A DNA stretch of 11,678 nucleotides from positions 1 through 11,678 of the forward strand of contig CAYGRM010000208.1 of NCBI GenBank assembly GCA_964352225.1, in the 5' to 3' direction. Source of the stretch: CAJQQY01 sp964352225 (GTDB lineage: Bacteria > Bacteroidota > Bacteroidia > Chitinophagales > Saprospiraceae). The number at the start of each line of letters is the position of its first letter. Positions within the stretch are counted from its first letter, which is position 1. The notes beneath the pieces are model-generated. The model was not told the DNA's origin and did no database searches. It was given only the letters and a program-made list of their open reading frames with translations. Both the position numbers and the translations under genes were made by a program. Positions 1-10,900 of this stretch are shown here, piece by piece.

Positions 1-408
1 ATCAATAACTAGTTGATTTTCAGGTGATTGAGAGTTGAGTAAAGAAGGATCGCCCGTTCCCCAAAAGATGAGGGAATCGTTTTTTACTATATATTTTAAA
101 GCGGGGATCGAATCACCTAAAATTTCCAAAGCGGTGTAAAGTGTAAATATTTTAGTGTTAGAAGCAGGTGTAAAATATTTATCTGCATCATACTGATAGA
201 TCATTTTTTCTTTTGTGGGATCGTACAAAGCGAACCCTGTAAAGCTATTTCCAAAGACCTCTGATCCTTCAATAAATTCCTTAACAGAAGTGGGAATTTT
301 TTTTTGAGTGGTGTTGGTCAAGTCTTTTTTTGATCGGCAACTTGTTCCCAAAAGGAGACAAAGCAGAAAAAGAAATGAAATATTTTTTGGAAGGGCAGAT
401 AGATTCAT
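1..408 (-). CDS. Probable D-alanyl-D-alanine carboxypeptidase/endopeptidase, S13 (PBP4/DacB) family, N-terminal part
   Basis: The N-terminal 136 codons are seen; the rest lies beyond the left edge. S13 enzymes trim or cleave peptidoglycan cross-links in the periplasm. Residues 81-86 read PASNTK, the SxxK active-site motif in the form typical of PBP4 enzymes, giving Ser83 as nucleophile and Lys86. WGTGDPSLL follows at about 116-124 and is also typical of the family. Residues 10-23 are hydrophobic and lead to Cys24 (LLGTSC, then RSKKD). This could be a lipoprotein signal, although Gly at -3 is not ideal for a lipobox; the charged residues after the Cys resemble Bacteroidota lipoprotein export signals. 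The ATG at 408 is the natural start because the signal sequence follows directly. The gene is divergent from the aminotransferase. The KTG motif and the inserted domain of S13 proteins are not in view, so the exact activity is inferred. Confidence 0.85.
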   Translation of the reverse strand, partial: MNLSALPKNISFLFLLCLLLGTSCRSKKDLTNTTQKKIPTSVKEFIEGSEVFGNSFTGFALYDPTKEKMIYQYDADKYFTPASNTKIFTLYTALEILGDSIPALKYIVKNDSLIFWGTGDPSLLNSQSPENQLVID

Positions 409-465
409 AATTGTTTTTTAATTTGCTAGGTGTTTGAGTTTTTGAAAAGAGTAAAACATCAAAAT
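409..465. promoter_or_regulatory. Short divergent intergenic region, probable promoters for both flanking genes
   Basis: Only 57 bp separate the two divergent start codons, so both promoters must lie here or overlap the coding ends. On the plus strand, ttaatttg at 418-425 matches the Bacteroidota -7 element TAnnTTTG at all fixed positions but one. It would place a transcript start near 430, about 35 bases before the aminotransferase ATG. No good -33 TTTG partner was found and no clear element is visible for the minus strand. The assignment rests mainly on gene arrangement. Confidence 0.3.
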
Positions 466-1314
466 ATGCCGAATTATTTTTGCGTCAATGGAAAAATCGT
501 TTTAGCCAAAAATGCCAAATTACAAGTTACAGATTTAGGTTTGTTACGTGGTTATGGAATCTTTGATTTTCTAAAAGTGGAAAGTGGGATTCCACTTTTT
601 ATTGAAGATCATATGGCTCGATTTCAAAATTCAGCGAAGGAAATGGGGTTGAAGTTAGCTTACTCTGTGGAAGAATTGAAAGCATTTGTGATGAAATTGA
701 TTGCAAAAAATGAATTTAAAAATGGAGGGATGAAAATTATTTTAACTGGCGGATATTCAGCAGATGGGTATTTTCCAGCCGAGGAATCCAATATGATAAT
801 TTTATTAACTCATTTTAAAGTTCCTGCGAAAAAAGTATTTGCAAATGGAATAAAGTTGATGTTGCATGAGCATTTTCGACATACCGCTATAGTCAAAACA
901 ACTAATTATATAGAGCCAATTCGGTTGGCCAATGAGTTAAAAAAATCGAATGCTGTAGATTTTTTATATCATTGGGATGGGAAAATTTCGGAATCATCTC
1001 GTTCTAATTTTTTCATAGTAAAAAAAGATAAAAAAACTATTGTCACTCCTGTCACCCATGTGTTGAAAGGCATTACTCGAAAGCGAGTGCTTAGTTTAGC
1101 TAAAGAGCATTATAAAGTAATTGAAAAAGATATAACTATTCGAGATTTAAAAAATGCTTCTGAAGCATTTTTGTCAAGTACGACAAAAGGAACATTGCCA
1201 GTTGTCCAAATTGATGATATCCAAATCGGCAATGGAAAACCTGGAAAAGTCAGTCCTCACCTCAATGAATTATTGAAAAAACAAGCTGAAGAGTATAAAA
1301 AGAGTTTTAAGTAA
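466..1314 (+). CDS. Class IV PLP-dependent aminotransferase (branched-chain / D-amino acid aminotransferase / aminodeoxychorismate lyase superfamily)
   Basis: A 282-residue cytosolic PLP enzyme of fold type IV. It opens with YFCVNGKIV and then LLRGYGIFDF (residues 27-36), the usual family N-terminus. Lys144 in IVKTTNYIE fits the Schiff-base lysine. Glu176 in ISESSRSNFF fits the residue that pairs with the pyridine nitrogen. GITR (202-205) and SSTTKGTLPV (237-246) are the expected phosphate and C-terminal motifs. The length matches D-amino acid aminotransferases and aminodeoxychorismate lyases better than longer branched-chain enzymes, but substrate cannot be read from the sequence, so no symbol is given. 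An in-frame GTG at 430 would add 12 residues with no family counterpart; the ATG at 466 puts the conserved start at the N-terminus and is preferred. The gene stands alone on the plus strand, with a weak hairpin 24 bases after its stop. Confidence 0.9.
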   Translation: MPNYFCVNGKIVLAKNAKLQVTDLGLLRGYGIFDFLKVESGIPLFIEDHMARFQNSAKEMGLKLAYSVEELKAFVMKLIAKNEFKNGGMKIILTGGYSADGYFPAEESNMIILLTHFKVPAKKVFANGIKLMLHEHFRHTAIVKTTNYIEPIRLANELKKSNAVDFLYHWDGKISESSRSNFFIVKKDKKTIVTPVTHVLKGITRKRVLSLAKEHYKVIEKDITIRDLKNASEAFLSSTTKGTLPVVQIDDIQIGNGKPGKVSPHLNELLKKQAEEYKKSFK

Positions 1315-1337
1315 ATTTTTTAAAATTTCTTTTTTCT

Positions 1338-1364
1338 AAAATGTGACTTGAGAAAAGTCATTTT
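1338..1364 (+). terminator. Possible hairpin terminator after the aminotransferase
   Basis: TGACTT at 1344-1349 pairs with AAGTCA at 1355-1360 around a GAGAA loop. AAAA at 1338-1341 can pair with TTTT at 1361-1364 across a 2-base bulge. The stem is AT-rich and the T run after it is only four bases, already used in pairing, so it is a weak intrinsic terminator at best. Its position 24 bases after the stop is the main support. Confidence 0.35.
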
Positions 1365-1393
1365 GGAGTAAATGATAAACATCTAGCCCAAGA

Positions 1394-1422
1394 TTGCTTC
1401 AAATTTTAAGTTTTTAGTTTTC
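1394..1422 (+). promoter_or_regulatory. Weak Bacteroidota-type promoter match
   Basis: TTG at 1394-1396 is followed after 18 bases by TAGTTTTC at 1415-1422, one mismatch from the TAnnTTTG -7 element. Transcription would begin near 1429, right before the 24-bp palindrome and about 460 bases before the giant gene. Such short AT-rich matches arise often by chance. Confidence 0.2.
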
Positions 1423-1431
1423 GTAATACTT

Positions 1432-1455
1432 AATCTACCCTATTTAGGGTAGATT
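1432..1455. repeat. Perfect 24-bp palindrome (11-bp arms)
   Basis: AATCTACCCTA at 1432-1442 is the exact reverse complement of TAGGGTAGATT at 1445-1455, with TT in the centre. It can form a stem of 9-10 bp with a short loop in RNA, or act as a dyad operator in DNA. It has a GC-richer core than its surroundings and no T run on either side, so a classical intrinsic terminator is less likely. No binding protein is known from this window. Confidence 0.8.
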
Positions 1456-1545
1456 GGCATAATCTATGCACTCCAAATATTGATTGAAAAAATTCCCTTT
1501 TTACCTACTTACATCTTACATCAAAAAATAAAACGATTTGGCATC

Positions 1546-1569
1546 ATAAAAGAATTTCGGCTCTTTTAT
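1546..1569. repeat. Inverted repeat, 8-bp arms with 8-base loop
   Basis: ATAAAAGA at 1546-1553 pairs with TCTTTTAT at 1562-1569, with loop ATTTCGGC. The arms are almost pure A/T, so this may be incidental in AT-rich DNA. The role is unknown. Confidence 0.5.
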
Positions 1570-1644
1570 TAGACTTCAAATCTTTTCTATTTTTTCTCAT
1601 TTCATATTGATTTACCAAACTACGCGAGTCTTCCAATTAATTGA

Positions 1645-1667
1645 ACACATCTAAATGATTGATGTGT
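1645..1667. repeat. Inverted repeat, 7-bp arms with 9-base loop
   Basis: ACACATC at 1645-1651 pairs with GATGTGT at 1661-1667. A 10-bp palindrome CAATTAATTG lies just upstream at 1634-1643. Together they form a cluster of dyad symmetry about 220-250 bases before the giant gene. An operator role is possible but unproven. Confidence 0.45.
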
Positions 1668-1877
1668 ATTTCGATCTATACAAAGCGACAAATATTTCAG
1701 AAAATTATTAACCAACATAACTTAAAGAAGATGATAACTAACTTAAATCAATACCCAGTAAAAAATTCGACAGATACTCGATTTAATAAAGAGGGGTTGA
1801 ATAAAAACAAGTCAACCTAAAACTAGACTTTTCTTATTCCCCTGACTTAAAAATCATGAAGACGAATTTTTTTCTAA

Positions 1878-1882
1878 AAGGA
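1878..1882 (+). promoter_or_regulatory. Purine-rich ribosome binding site of the giant gene
   Basis: AAGGA lies 5 bases before the ATG at 1888. Bacteroidota often lack such sites, so this match is notable. It supports 1888 as the start, which is also the only ATG after the in-frame TGA at 1843. Confidence 0.5.
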
Positions 1883-1887
1883 AAAGC

Positions 1888-1995
1888 ATGCAAATTAGGT
1901 TCTACAATTATTTTTTTAATAAAAGAGTTGGGATCATAAAATTAATTGGGACGTTTTTATTTTTGATTATAACTCTTCCCACGATGAATGGTTCT
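1888..1995 (+). other. Signal peptide of the giant protein
   Basis: Lys12 and Arg13 precede a hydrophobic stretch, about residues 14-31 with one lysine at 18 (core IGTFLFLIITLP). Small polar residues NGSTS follow at 34-38. Cleavage probably lies at about residues 35-38. No cysteine follows, so this is not a lipoprotein signal. Confidence 0.8.
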
Positions 1996-4900
1996 ACTTC
2001 CTATCCACCAGCTGAGCAAGCTGAAGTTGTGGAGGGAATTTTGTATTTCTCCTCTCCAAATCCTTACCTGTCAGCTGAATTTAATTCAAATATAATTTTA
2101 CCGGGTGATCCTCCGATTGCCAATTTGGATACCGTCAATGTTTTGCAAGGGACATCAGTGACTGGAAATGTACTAACGAATGATAGTGATCCTGATGGAG
2201 ATGTTTTAGTCTTAAATACGATACCTACTTCTAATCCTACTAACGGAACTGTTTTGATTAATGCGGATGGTTCATTTACTTATACTCCATTTCCCTTCTT
2301 TGTCGGAACAGATCAGTTTACCTATGAAGTTTGTGATGGTGCTAATACTGAAGTGACCAACAGTTATGATAATCAAACTAATGTAACGATTACTCCTTTT
2401 GGAACTCCAACAGTTTCTTCAACGATAACGGTAAACTCCGGGGGAACGATTACAGATGTTGATGTTTCTAATCTTTTTTTAGAACATAGTATGCTTGAAG
2501 ATTTAGTAATTACGTTAACAAGTCCAAGTGGAACAGTTGTAACGTTAGTAGATCAACATTGCGATGACGCAAATTATGATATCGGATTTGATGATGAAAG
2601 TGGATTGGGGTATGGAAGCCTAGCTTGTCCGCCAGATGGGGGAGATACTTATCAACCATTAGAAGCATTATCAGCTTTTGATGGGGAAAATAGTACTGGA
2701 AATTGGATTTTAACAATTAGTGATGGAGTATTTTTTAATGGAGGATTTTTAGATTTTTGGTATTTAGATATTACAACACTAATAGCTACATCTGGGACGA
2801 ACTGTACAAGTGCTACAGTTACAGCAATAGTAACTCCCTCATCAACTGAAATATGTAATAATCAAGTAGATGATGATGGAGATGGATTGGTAGATATTTT
2901 TGATCCAGATTGTCCATGTGAGGATGGGAACTTTTTGGGATTATGTGATCCAGATTGTGAATATTTTCCACCAGGAATTCCAGGTTTTGATGTAGAATTA
3001 GAGTGGTCTAGTGTTGATAGTGTAAATACGTTTACTCCTGTAATTGGAGGAGATCTTGACGGAGAAGCTTCATCTGTTGAGATTATTGCTTTTAAGAAGA
3101 GTAACACAACGTATGTGGATAATGCCATTTATATAATAGATGGTTCGAATGGATTAACCAAATATACCTTTGATTCAAAACCTCTTCATGTTTTTAATAA
3201 AGGGTTAGCAATGGCTGATGTGGATCAAGATGGGAATGGAGAAATTTATTATATAATTGCTAATTCTGATGTAGATGATTATCGAAGAATAGCGTGTTAT
3301 GAATATAATCCTTCTGGAACAAATCTAGGAGGAACAGGAACAGGTTCGTTTGATTTACAATGGGTTTCTGATGAAAGAGTGACTTGTGGATTGGCGTTCC
3401 CATTTTATACTGTTACAGATAATTATGCGGTGAATTTAGCTGATTTTAACCAAGATGGATTTCCAGAAGTTTATATTGGCAATGAAATTTTTGATGCAAT
3501 AACAGGAACTAGGCTAGCTGTTGGAGGAACAAATAACATAGGAAATAATATTTATGATTTTTATTCGCATGAGCATTTTCATGCAAATCCTGTTGCCGTT
3601 GATGCCTTGCCGAGTGGTGATTGTACAAATTGTGATGGATTAGAATTAGTAGCAGGTAATCAAGTGTACTCAGTTAATTTGACTACAGGAGTGATGACCG
3701 TTGAAAGAGAGTTAGTAGCTGCTCCGGGACATAAAGATGGGCCAGTTTCGATTGTTGATTATGATTTGGATGGAGATGTCGATGCAGTTATTACCACAAC
3801 AGATGTTAATGGCTCATACCTATATATATGGGATTTGCAAACAGAGACAATGATTGGAAATGTTCATACCGTTTCAGATGCAGCTATCAGTACTATATGG
3901 TACCGAAGTGTGAGTAATGCAACTGTTGCAGATTTTGATGGAGATAATAAACCAGAAATTGGAGTATGTGCTAATTTTGTTTTTCAAGTAGTGGAGGATT
4001 ATCAAGTAGATATTAGTGGTACGGGAGGAGTTGCTTGGAGTTTGGTTACGACGGATAGATCAGGTATGACAGGAGCTACTTCATTTGATTTTAATGGAGA
4101 TGGAGTGACCGAAGTAGTTTATAGAGATGAAGATAACCTTCGAATTATTTCAGGGGTAACAGGAGCTAATCTTTCGACTTTTCCATGTGGATCAAGAACG
4201 GGAGGAGAGTATCCGATTGTTTTAGATATTGATAATGATAATGAAACAGAAATTGTTTGTACTTGTGGAGATGGATATGCAAGGAATGGATTAATGACTG
4301 CATTTAGATCGCAAGATTATCCATGGGTTCCAACAAGAGGTGTATGGAATCAATATGCCTATTTTATTACCAATGTAAATGATGATTTAAGTATTCCTCC
4401 TTTCCAACAGGCACACCATTTGGTTGGAAGTCCACCTTTAGGATCTACTGGACGGATGAATAGTTTTTTGAAACAAGTAGGGCCTTATGATAATGAAGGT
4501 AATCCTATCTTTCCAGCGGCAGATATTCAATTGGACATTCTAAATGTCGGGGCTGTACAATGTGTTTTGGGAGATAGTGTTACCTTAAATATTCGATTTT
4601 ATAATAATGGAGATTTAGGTTTTCCTGCGGAAATGCCGTTTGCACTTTATGAAGGAAACCCAGAAAATTCAGGAACATTTATTGGAAGTTATCAAATACC
4701 AACGGCAATAATTCCAGGAGATTCTGTGGATGTTTCAGTAACGATAGCAGTTGCAGGATTAACTTCGCCGTACAATATATATGGGATTGCTAATGATGAT
4801 GGAAGTTTACCATTGCCATTAAGTTTAGCAACAGATTTTCCAGCTACTTCAATTGGAGAATGTGATTTTGCAAATAATATGGATTCCATCAATTTTATCG

Positions 4901-7900
4901 GGTGTGAAAATACTCCACCTGTTTTATCTGGAATTCCTTCGGATGTAACGGTTAATTGTTCTGCTATTCAACCGATCCCAACTAATATTACCGCAACTGA
5001 TAATTGCTCTTCTACGGTGACCATTGATTTTTCAACATCCCAAACATCGGGGATGTGTTCCTATATTATTACTCGAACATGGACAGCAACTGATAGTTGT
5101 GGAAATGCACAAAGTGAATCTCAGCTCATAACTGTTCTGGATCAAGAACCTCCAATCTTGGTAGGAGTACCAGCTGGTATTACAGTTGATTGTTCCAATA
5201 TTCCAACCGTGCCAGTAGTGACTGCAAATGATAATTGTATCCTTGGAGATGCAGAGGTAGTTTTTAGTCAAATAGTATATGATCAAAGTTGTCCTCAATC
5301 TATAACAAGAATCTGGACAGCAATAGATAGTTGTAGCAATGTGACGATTGATTCGCAAATAATTGCGCTTGTTGATACGATTGCTCCTATTATTGAAACC
5401 CCTCCTGCAGATATTACTTTAAATTGTATAGAAGATATTCCACCCATGGTAGATTTGTCCTGGACAGATAACTGTGATGGAACAGGAACAGTAACTGGTG
5501 TTACGGATTATGAACCATATGTCACAACTAGTTCTGCTTCTTATAAAGACACTACGATTTATGAAGTTATGGAATCAGGGTCATATGTTATTAATATGGG
5601 CGTAGTACCCCAAACAGTTGATAATGCTTTGAAACCATATGGGTTAGTTTTCGAATTATTGGATGAACATTACATTCCAGTAAAATGGGTGATTGATCCT
5701 AACAAAAGTAAAGATGGTGTTGATTTCATATATGATGGAGTAGGTTATAAAGGAGGACCATTTATCATACCTGCAAAGTATATTACACCAACAGTAGATG
5801 CTATTATTTCTACTTGGGAAACTGCTGGAGTTGTTGGATTAAAGACTACAGCACCAATTACAGTTCCTGTCCGAAAAACTTTTGATCATACTATTCATTG
5901 GGGATTAGATTTAACCAATGGAGGAATCGCAGAAACGTATTTATTAAAGGCAGATATTCCTGCTTCAGCTTATAGTTTTGTTCTTCCTACGGAACTGGAT
6001 GGTTGTTATGATATTTTTGCTTTACCTCATGCCGAACCAGATTGGGCGAGTCATGAGAATATGAATTTATGGAATTCTCCAAAAAGTGAAGGAGGTTGGG
6101 GAGGTTCTATATGGGCAGGATGTCGATCTGGAAGTTATGTTGAAAATGCTTATAACCCATCCGATCCTACAGAAAAAATGAATTATTTGATGAATGATGC
6201 TACAGCTCCTTCTTTGGAAGTTGCAGTTGATCATGGCGTTCATGCTGATGGAACTCGGCCTCCGGGTTATTTGTACGATTATCATTCTCATCCTATTATG
6301 CAATTTATGGGTATAATTGATGAGGCTACTGCTGGTGGATCAGAGCAAATATATCTTCCGATCAACGGATGGCGACCTACTACGAAAATTGGAGTCTGGG
6401 ATGATTCTCATCCTGAGGTGCCTTCTCTTTCTCAGGGATCGGCAGCAGTTTTGGCTTTTGGACGACCTTTCGGAAATGAAGATAGAGGGTTAATTTCATA
6501 TACTGGAGGGCACGACTTAGATGGTACCGACCCTGAAAATATTGCAGCTTTGAGGTCCTTCTTTAATTTTAGTTTTTATGCAGGAAGAGTAAATGCAATA
6601 AGTCTTGATATGGCAACTCCTGATGTTGCGGTTAGCGGACAAGGGTATGAAATATCAGCGACTGCCTATGCTGAAGGAGGAATTGGAGATATTACTTATA
6701 ACTGGGTGAGTAGTTGTGCAGGTACTTTTACAGATTCTTCTTCTCCTTCTACTACCTTTACACCTGATACAGTTACGACTACTCAAAGCTGTATTCTTAC
6801 TTGCTATGTAACAGATGAATGTGGTACACGAACTACTTATTTGTCAAATGAAATAACGATTGAACCTCCAACTGAAACCAGCAGTTGTCCAAAAATTACT
6901 CGTTGTTGGACTTACACGGATTTATGTGATAATACCAGTACCGTTTGTCAAGAAATAACTATAGAAGATAACGATCCTCCAGTTTTTGATAGTCAACCTA
7001 CACCTGTGCCAACGGAGCCAATTTGTGATGGAGTATTACCTACGATGGAAATACTTACCGCAAGTGATGGATGTGATAGTACTGAAGTAACGATGGAGAT
7101 TATTTATGGAACTCCAGCTACCTCGGGTAATTGTACTAGTACCGATCCTGATACGATTGCTGCATATGTTATCATTGCAAAAGATGAAGTAAAGTTGGAT
7201 GAAAATACGGTCATGACTGGGGGAGTAGGTTGTTGGAAAGATGGAAAAGAAGTGATTCTAAATAATAGTTCGGTAGTCAATACATTTGTTCAATCTCCAG
7301 TCACAGATTATAATGGAGGTAGTACCTCTGCATCAACTACTAATACCAACGCTCCAGATTTTAATTCATTTATAACTTTAAAAACTAATCCTGCTCCAGG
7401 AAGTGTAGATACTATAATATTGGCAGGAACGACGGCAAATATTTATGGAAATGATTTTGATAAAATAGAAGTGGAGGCGGGAGCTACTGCTATTTTCCAT
7501 TCGACCACAGATATTTATGCTAAAGAATTTCATACAGAAGATTCAGGGTCAGGTAGTGCTGCTACCGTTATCTTCATGAATTGTGTGGATGTTGTTACAA
7601 AAGATAAACTACAAATAGGAAATAGAAGTATCATCAACCCTGCAGATTCTAATGGGAAAATAAAAAATGTAACTTTTCATACTTCTTTAAAAAACAATGA
7701 AGACATCAATATCGGTTTTGGAACAACCTTCTATGCCAATATTTTATCACCTGATGAAGAACTAATAATTGAAGCAGCTACAGTAGCTGAACCTACTTAC
7801 CTGACTGGTTTTTATTATGTGAAAAAAGTGGACTCCGAAGAAAATGTTATATGGAATTTTAATGAAAACTGCGATACTTGCGAAGAACCGGAAGATTGTA

Positions 7901-10900
7901 AATTAGGTACTTATGATATTATTTATCGTTGGACCGCTACAGATAATTGTGGAAATACAACGGTGATAGAGCAAGTCTTTACGGTATTTCAAGATACTAT
8001 TGCACCTATCTTAGTAGGGGTTCCATCAGATACAATTATATCATGCAATAATGTTCCAGATCCTCCAATAGTTACAGCTACAGATGATTGTTTTAATAGC
8101 GTAGATGTATTGATGACAGCTGATACTACAAGTGGAGATTGCCCAAACATTATTACTCGAACTTGGACAGCGACAGATAGTTGTGGAAATGCTGCGACGG
8201 GAATTCAGGTAATAACCTTAAATGATACAATACCTCCAGTTTTGGTTGGGGTACCGGCTGATTCTTTGATAGATTGTGATGGTATCCCCGATCCGCCAGT
8301 AGTTACTGCGACGGATAATTGTGATAATGACGTAGCAGTCGCCTTTACAGAGTTGGATTTACTCAATTCATCTTATATAGTTGATGACTACACTAATATA
8401 CCAGCATCAGGTAAGATCTTTACAATTCCAATTAGTGGGTTCGCTACACTAGAAGCAAATGAGTTCATAAGTTTTAATATAAATTTTGTGGTATCAAAAG
8501 GTAAAGGGCGAGCAGAAATGTTCTTAATAGCTCCTTCGGGTCAAGCTATCTATTTAGTTGGAGAATTTTGTTCAGGAGGTTACTGCGAAAATCAGACGGG
8601 TTCAGATGAATCATATAATCCAACTTTTTATAGATGTAGCACCGGTCATCCTCAATGGAATAGTAATGAGAATATTCCAGAAGGAGTGGGAGATTTTACA
8701 CCTTATGGAGCTATCCCTGTTGATCCAATTCCAGGAGCTACCAGTTACATATCATGTTTCGAAGATTTTACAGGATCGATGGATGGTGATTGGAAATTAT
8801 ATGTTAGAAAAAATCAAAGTAATAACGGTAAATTAGAATTTTATAATGCCAATTTTAATATCGCAAATCATACCTGTTTAAATCCTGGGTATGTTTTGAG
8901 AAAATGGACAGCAACGGATGATTGTGGAAATACCGTAGAAGAGACTCAGTTGCTTACATTACAAGATACCGTTCCACCAGGACTAGAGCTGATAGGAGTT
9001 CCTGCAGATACTCTTGTTTCATGTGAAAATATACCACTTGCACCCGTAGTGAATGCAACTTCATTTGGGTATTGTTCTGAAGGATGGGTGGTAGGTTATG
9101 ATGAAGTAACTACCTCAGGCTGCCCTTATACCATTACGCGTACTTGGAACACTCAAGATAGTTGTGGAAATACAGGATCAGCAGTTCAAGTCATCACAGT
9201 AGAAGATAATGATGCACCTGAGATTGATCCTGCTCCAGCAGATGTAACGGTGGAATGTGATGACATTCCAGATGCAGCAGAATTATTTGCAACAGATAAT
9301 TGTACGGAGGATGTTGATGTTGATTTTAGTGAAACTATTGGAACGGGTTGTCCATTTACGATTACTAGAACATGGACGGCAATAGATGAATGTGATAATG
9401 ATACAACAGTAACTCAAATTATAACAGTAGAAGACACCACAAATCCAATATTATTAAATGTACCAAATGATGTAACAGTAGAATGTACTTCTATACCAGA
9501 TACAGCAATAGTTACAGCAACTGATAATTGTTCACCTGCCATGGAAGTAGTATTTACAGAGGTAACCACAACAGGGTGTCCTTATACCATAACTCGAACA
9601 TGGGAGGCAACTGATTCATGTAATAATACAGTAATAGAAATACAAGTAATTACAGTAGAGGATACTACACCTCCTATTTTAACTAATGTACCAGATGATA
9701 TAGAAGTGTCTTGTGAAGATTGTCTTCAAGCTTTCGAGAATGGAGGCTTTGAAGATAATCCAGTAACAGGAAATTGGGCAGGTGTGCCAGAAAGTCAACT
9801 GCCTGGTTGGGATACAGATGCTTCTGATAATAAAATTGAAATTCAAAGATCTGGTAAAATAAATGGAGTAGTTTCCTATGAAGGTGAATGGCATGCAGAA
9901 TTAAATCATATTAATAATGGTGACTTGTACCAAACATTTTGTGTGGTTCCAACAACAAGATTACAGATTTCTTTCGCTCACAGACATCGGCCAGCGGGTA
10001 GTAATACGACTGATGATATAATGGGAGTTTATATCGGGCCAGATTTGAATAACCTAACTCTGATAGAAACTGTTGTTGGAAAAAGAGGTGAGGGATGGAA
10101 GGTTCATAATATCAATTACCCTGTACCTGCAAATCAACCTGAAGCGATCTTCTTGTTTAGAGCAATTCAGGGCTCACCCAATAGTATTTCTGTTGGGAAC
10201 TTGATTGATGATATTAATATTATTACACTCCCTGGAACTTCTGTAGTACCTTCTGTTTCTGATAATTGTACTGATGATCTAAGTATTGAATTAAAAGAAA
10301 TTAGAATAGAAAATGAATGTCTTAATTATTATCAATTAATTAGAACATGGACTTCGACTGACAATTGCGGAAATACAACAGTAGATACTCAAACTGTAAC
10401 TGTAGGAGACTTTGGAGTTCCTGTAATTCTAGGAGTTCCTCAAGACACAATAGTTGAGTGTACTGGAGTTCCAAGTGTACCTAATGTTACTGCTGAAGAT
10501 AATTGTTCAAGTCAGGTTTCCTTAGATTTTGAGGAAGAAACTATAGGAACCTCTTGTAATTACTCAATAATTAGGACTTGGATAGCGACAGATAATTGTG
10601 GTAATACAGATACTTTATCTCAAACAATAACAGTACAGGATATAGTTGATCCTATTTTGGAAGATGTTCCGTCAGATATAACAGTAGATTGTAATACAAT
10701 TCCAACTGCTGCTGCAGTAACAGCAAGTGACAATTGTGATGTAGATGTGGAAGTTGTACTTACAGAGGTAATTGGAAACGGTTGTCCTTATGAAATTACT
10801 CGAAAATGGGTAGCAACTGATAATTGTGGTAACGCGGATTCAGTTATTCAAGTGATCACGGTAGAAGATACGACTGTACCAGTATTTGCAAATGTACCAG

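Larger units (their letters stand above)
1315..1887. other. Intergenic region of 573 bp without a convincing gene
   Basis: All frames are broken by frequent stops and no family is recognisable. The longest ATG ORFs noted by eye are under 30 codons. The region is AT-rich and holds several inverted repeats, listed separately, plus a weak promoter match. It probably carries the control region and leader of the giant gene downstream. No tRNA, rRNA or known riboswitch was recognised. Confidence 0.7.
5383..6975 (+). repeat. HYR/Ig-like repeat 3, split by a 451-residue guest
   Basis: The first half is APIIETPPADITLNC through SWTDNC to about 5517. The second half resumes at about 6871 with SSCPKITRCWTYTDLCDN and ends EITIEDND before the next PP. 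Joined together, the halves make one normal repeat. The guest lies between 5518 and 6870, in the loop before the cysteine that precedes ITR. The second half has extra cysteines (RCW, VCQ). Confidence 0.75.

Noticed and set aside
430..465. GTG start at 430 giving a 12-residue longer aminotransferase
   Set aside because: The added residues have no family counterpart, while the ATG at 466 places the conserved YFCVNGKIV start at the N-terminus.
1731..1820. 29-codon ORF in the intergenic region
   Set aside because: It is short, polar, without a ribosome binding site or recognisable pattern, and of a length expected by chance.
1856..1939. 27-codon ORF starting MKTNFF, overlapping the start of the giant gene in another frame
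   Set aside because: It resembles the start of a signal peptide but ends quickly. The giant frame has its own signal peptide, ribosome site and unique ATG at 1888. A leader peptide is possible but unsupported.
8558..8836. 92-residue plus-strand ORF
   Set aside because: It lies in another frame inside the giant gene, and its translation has no domain pattern.
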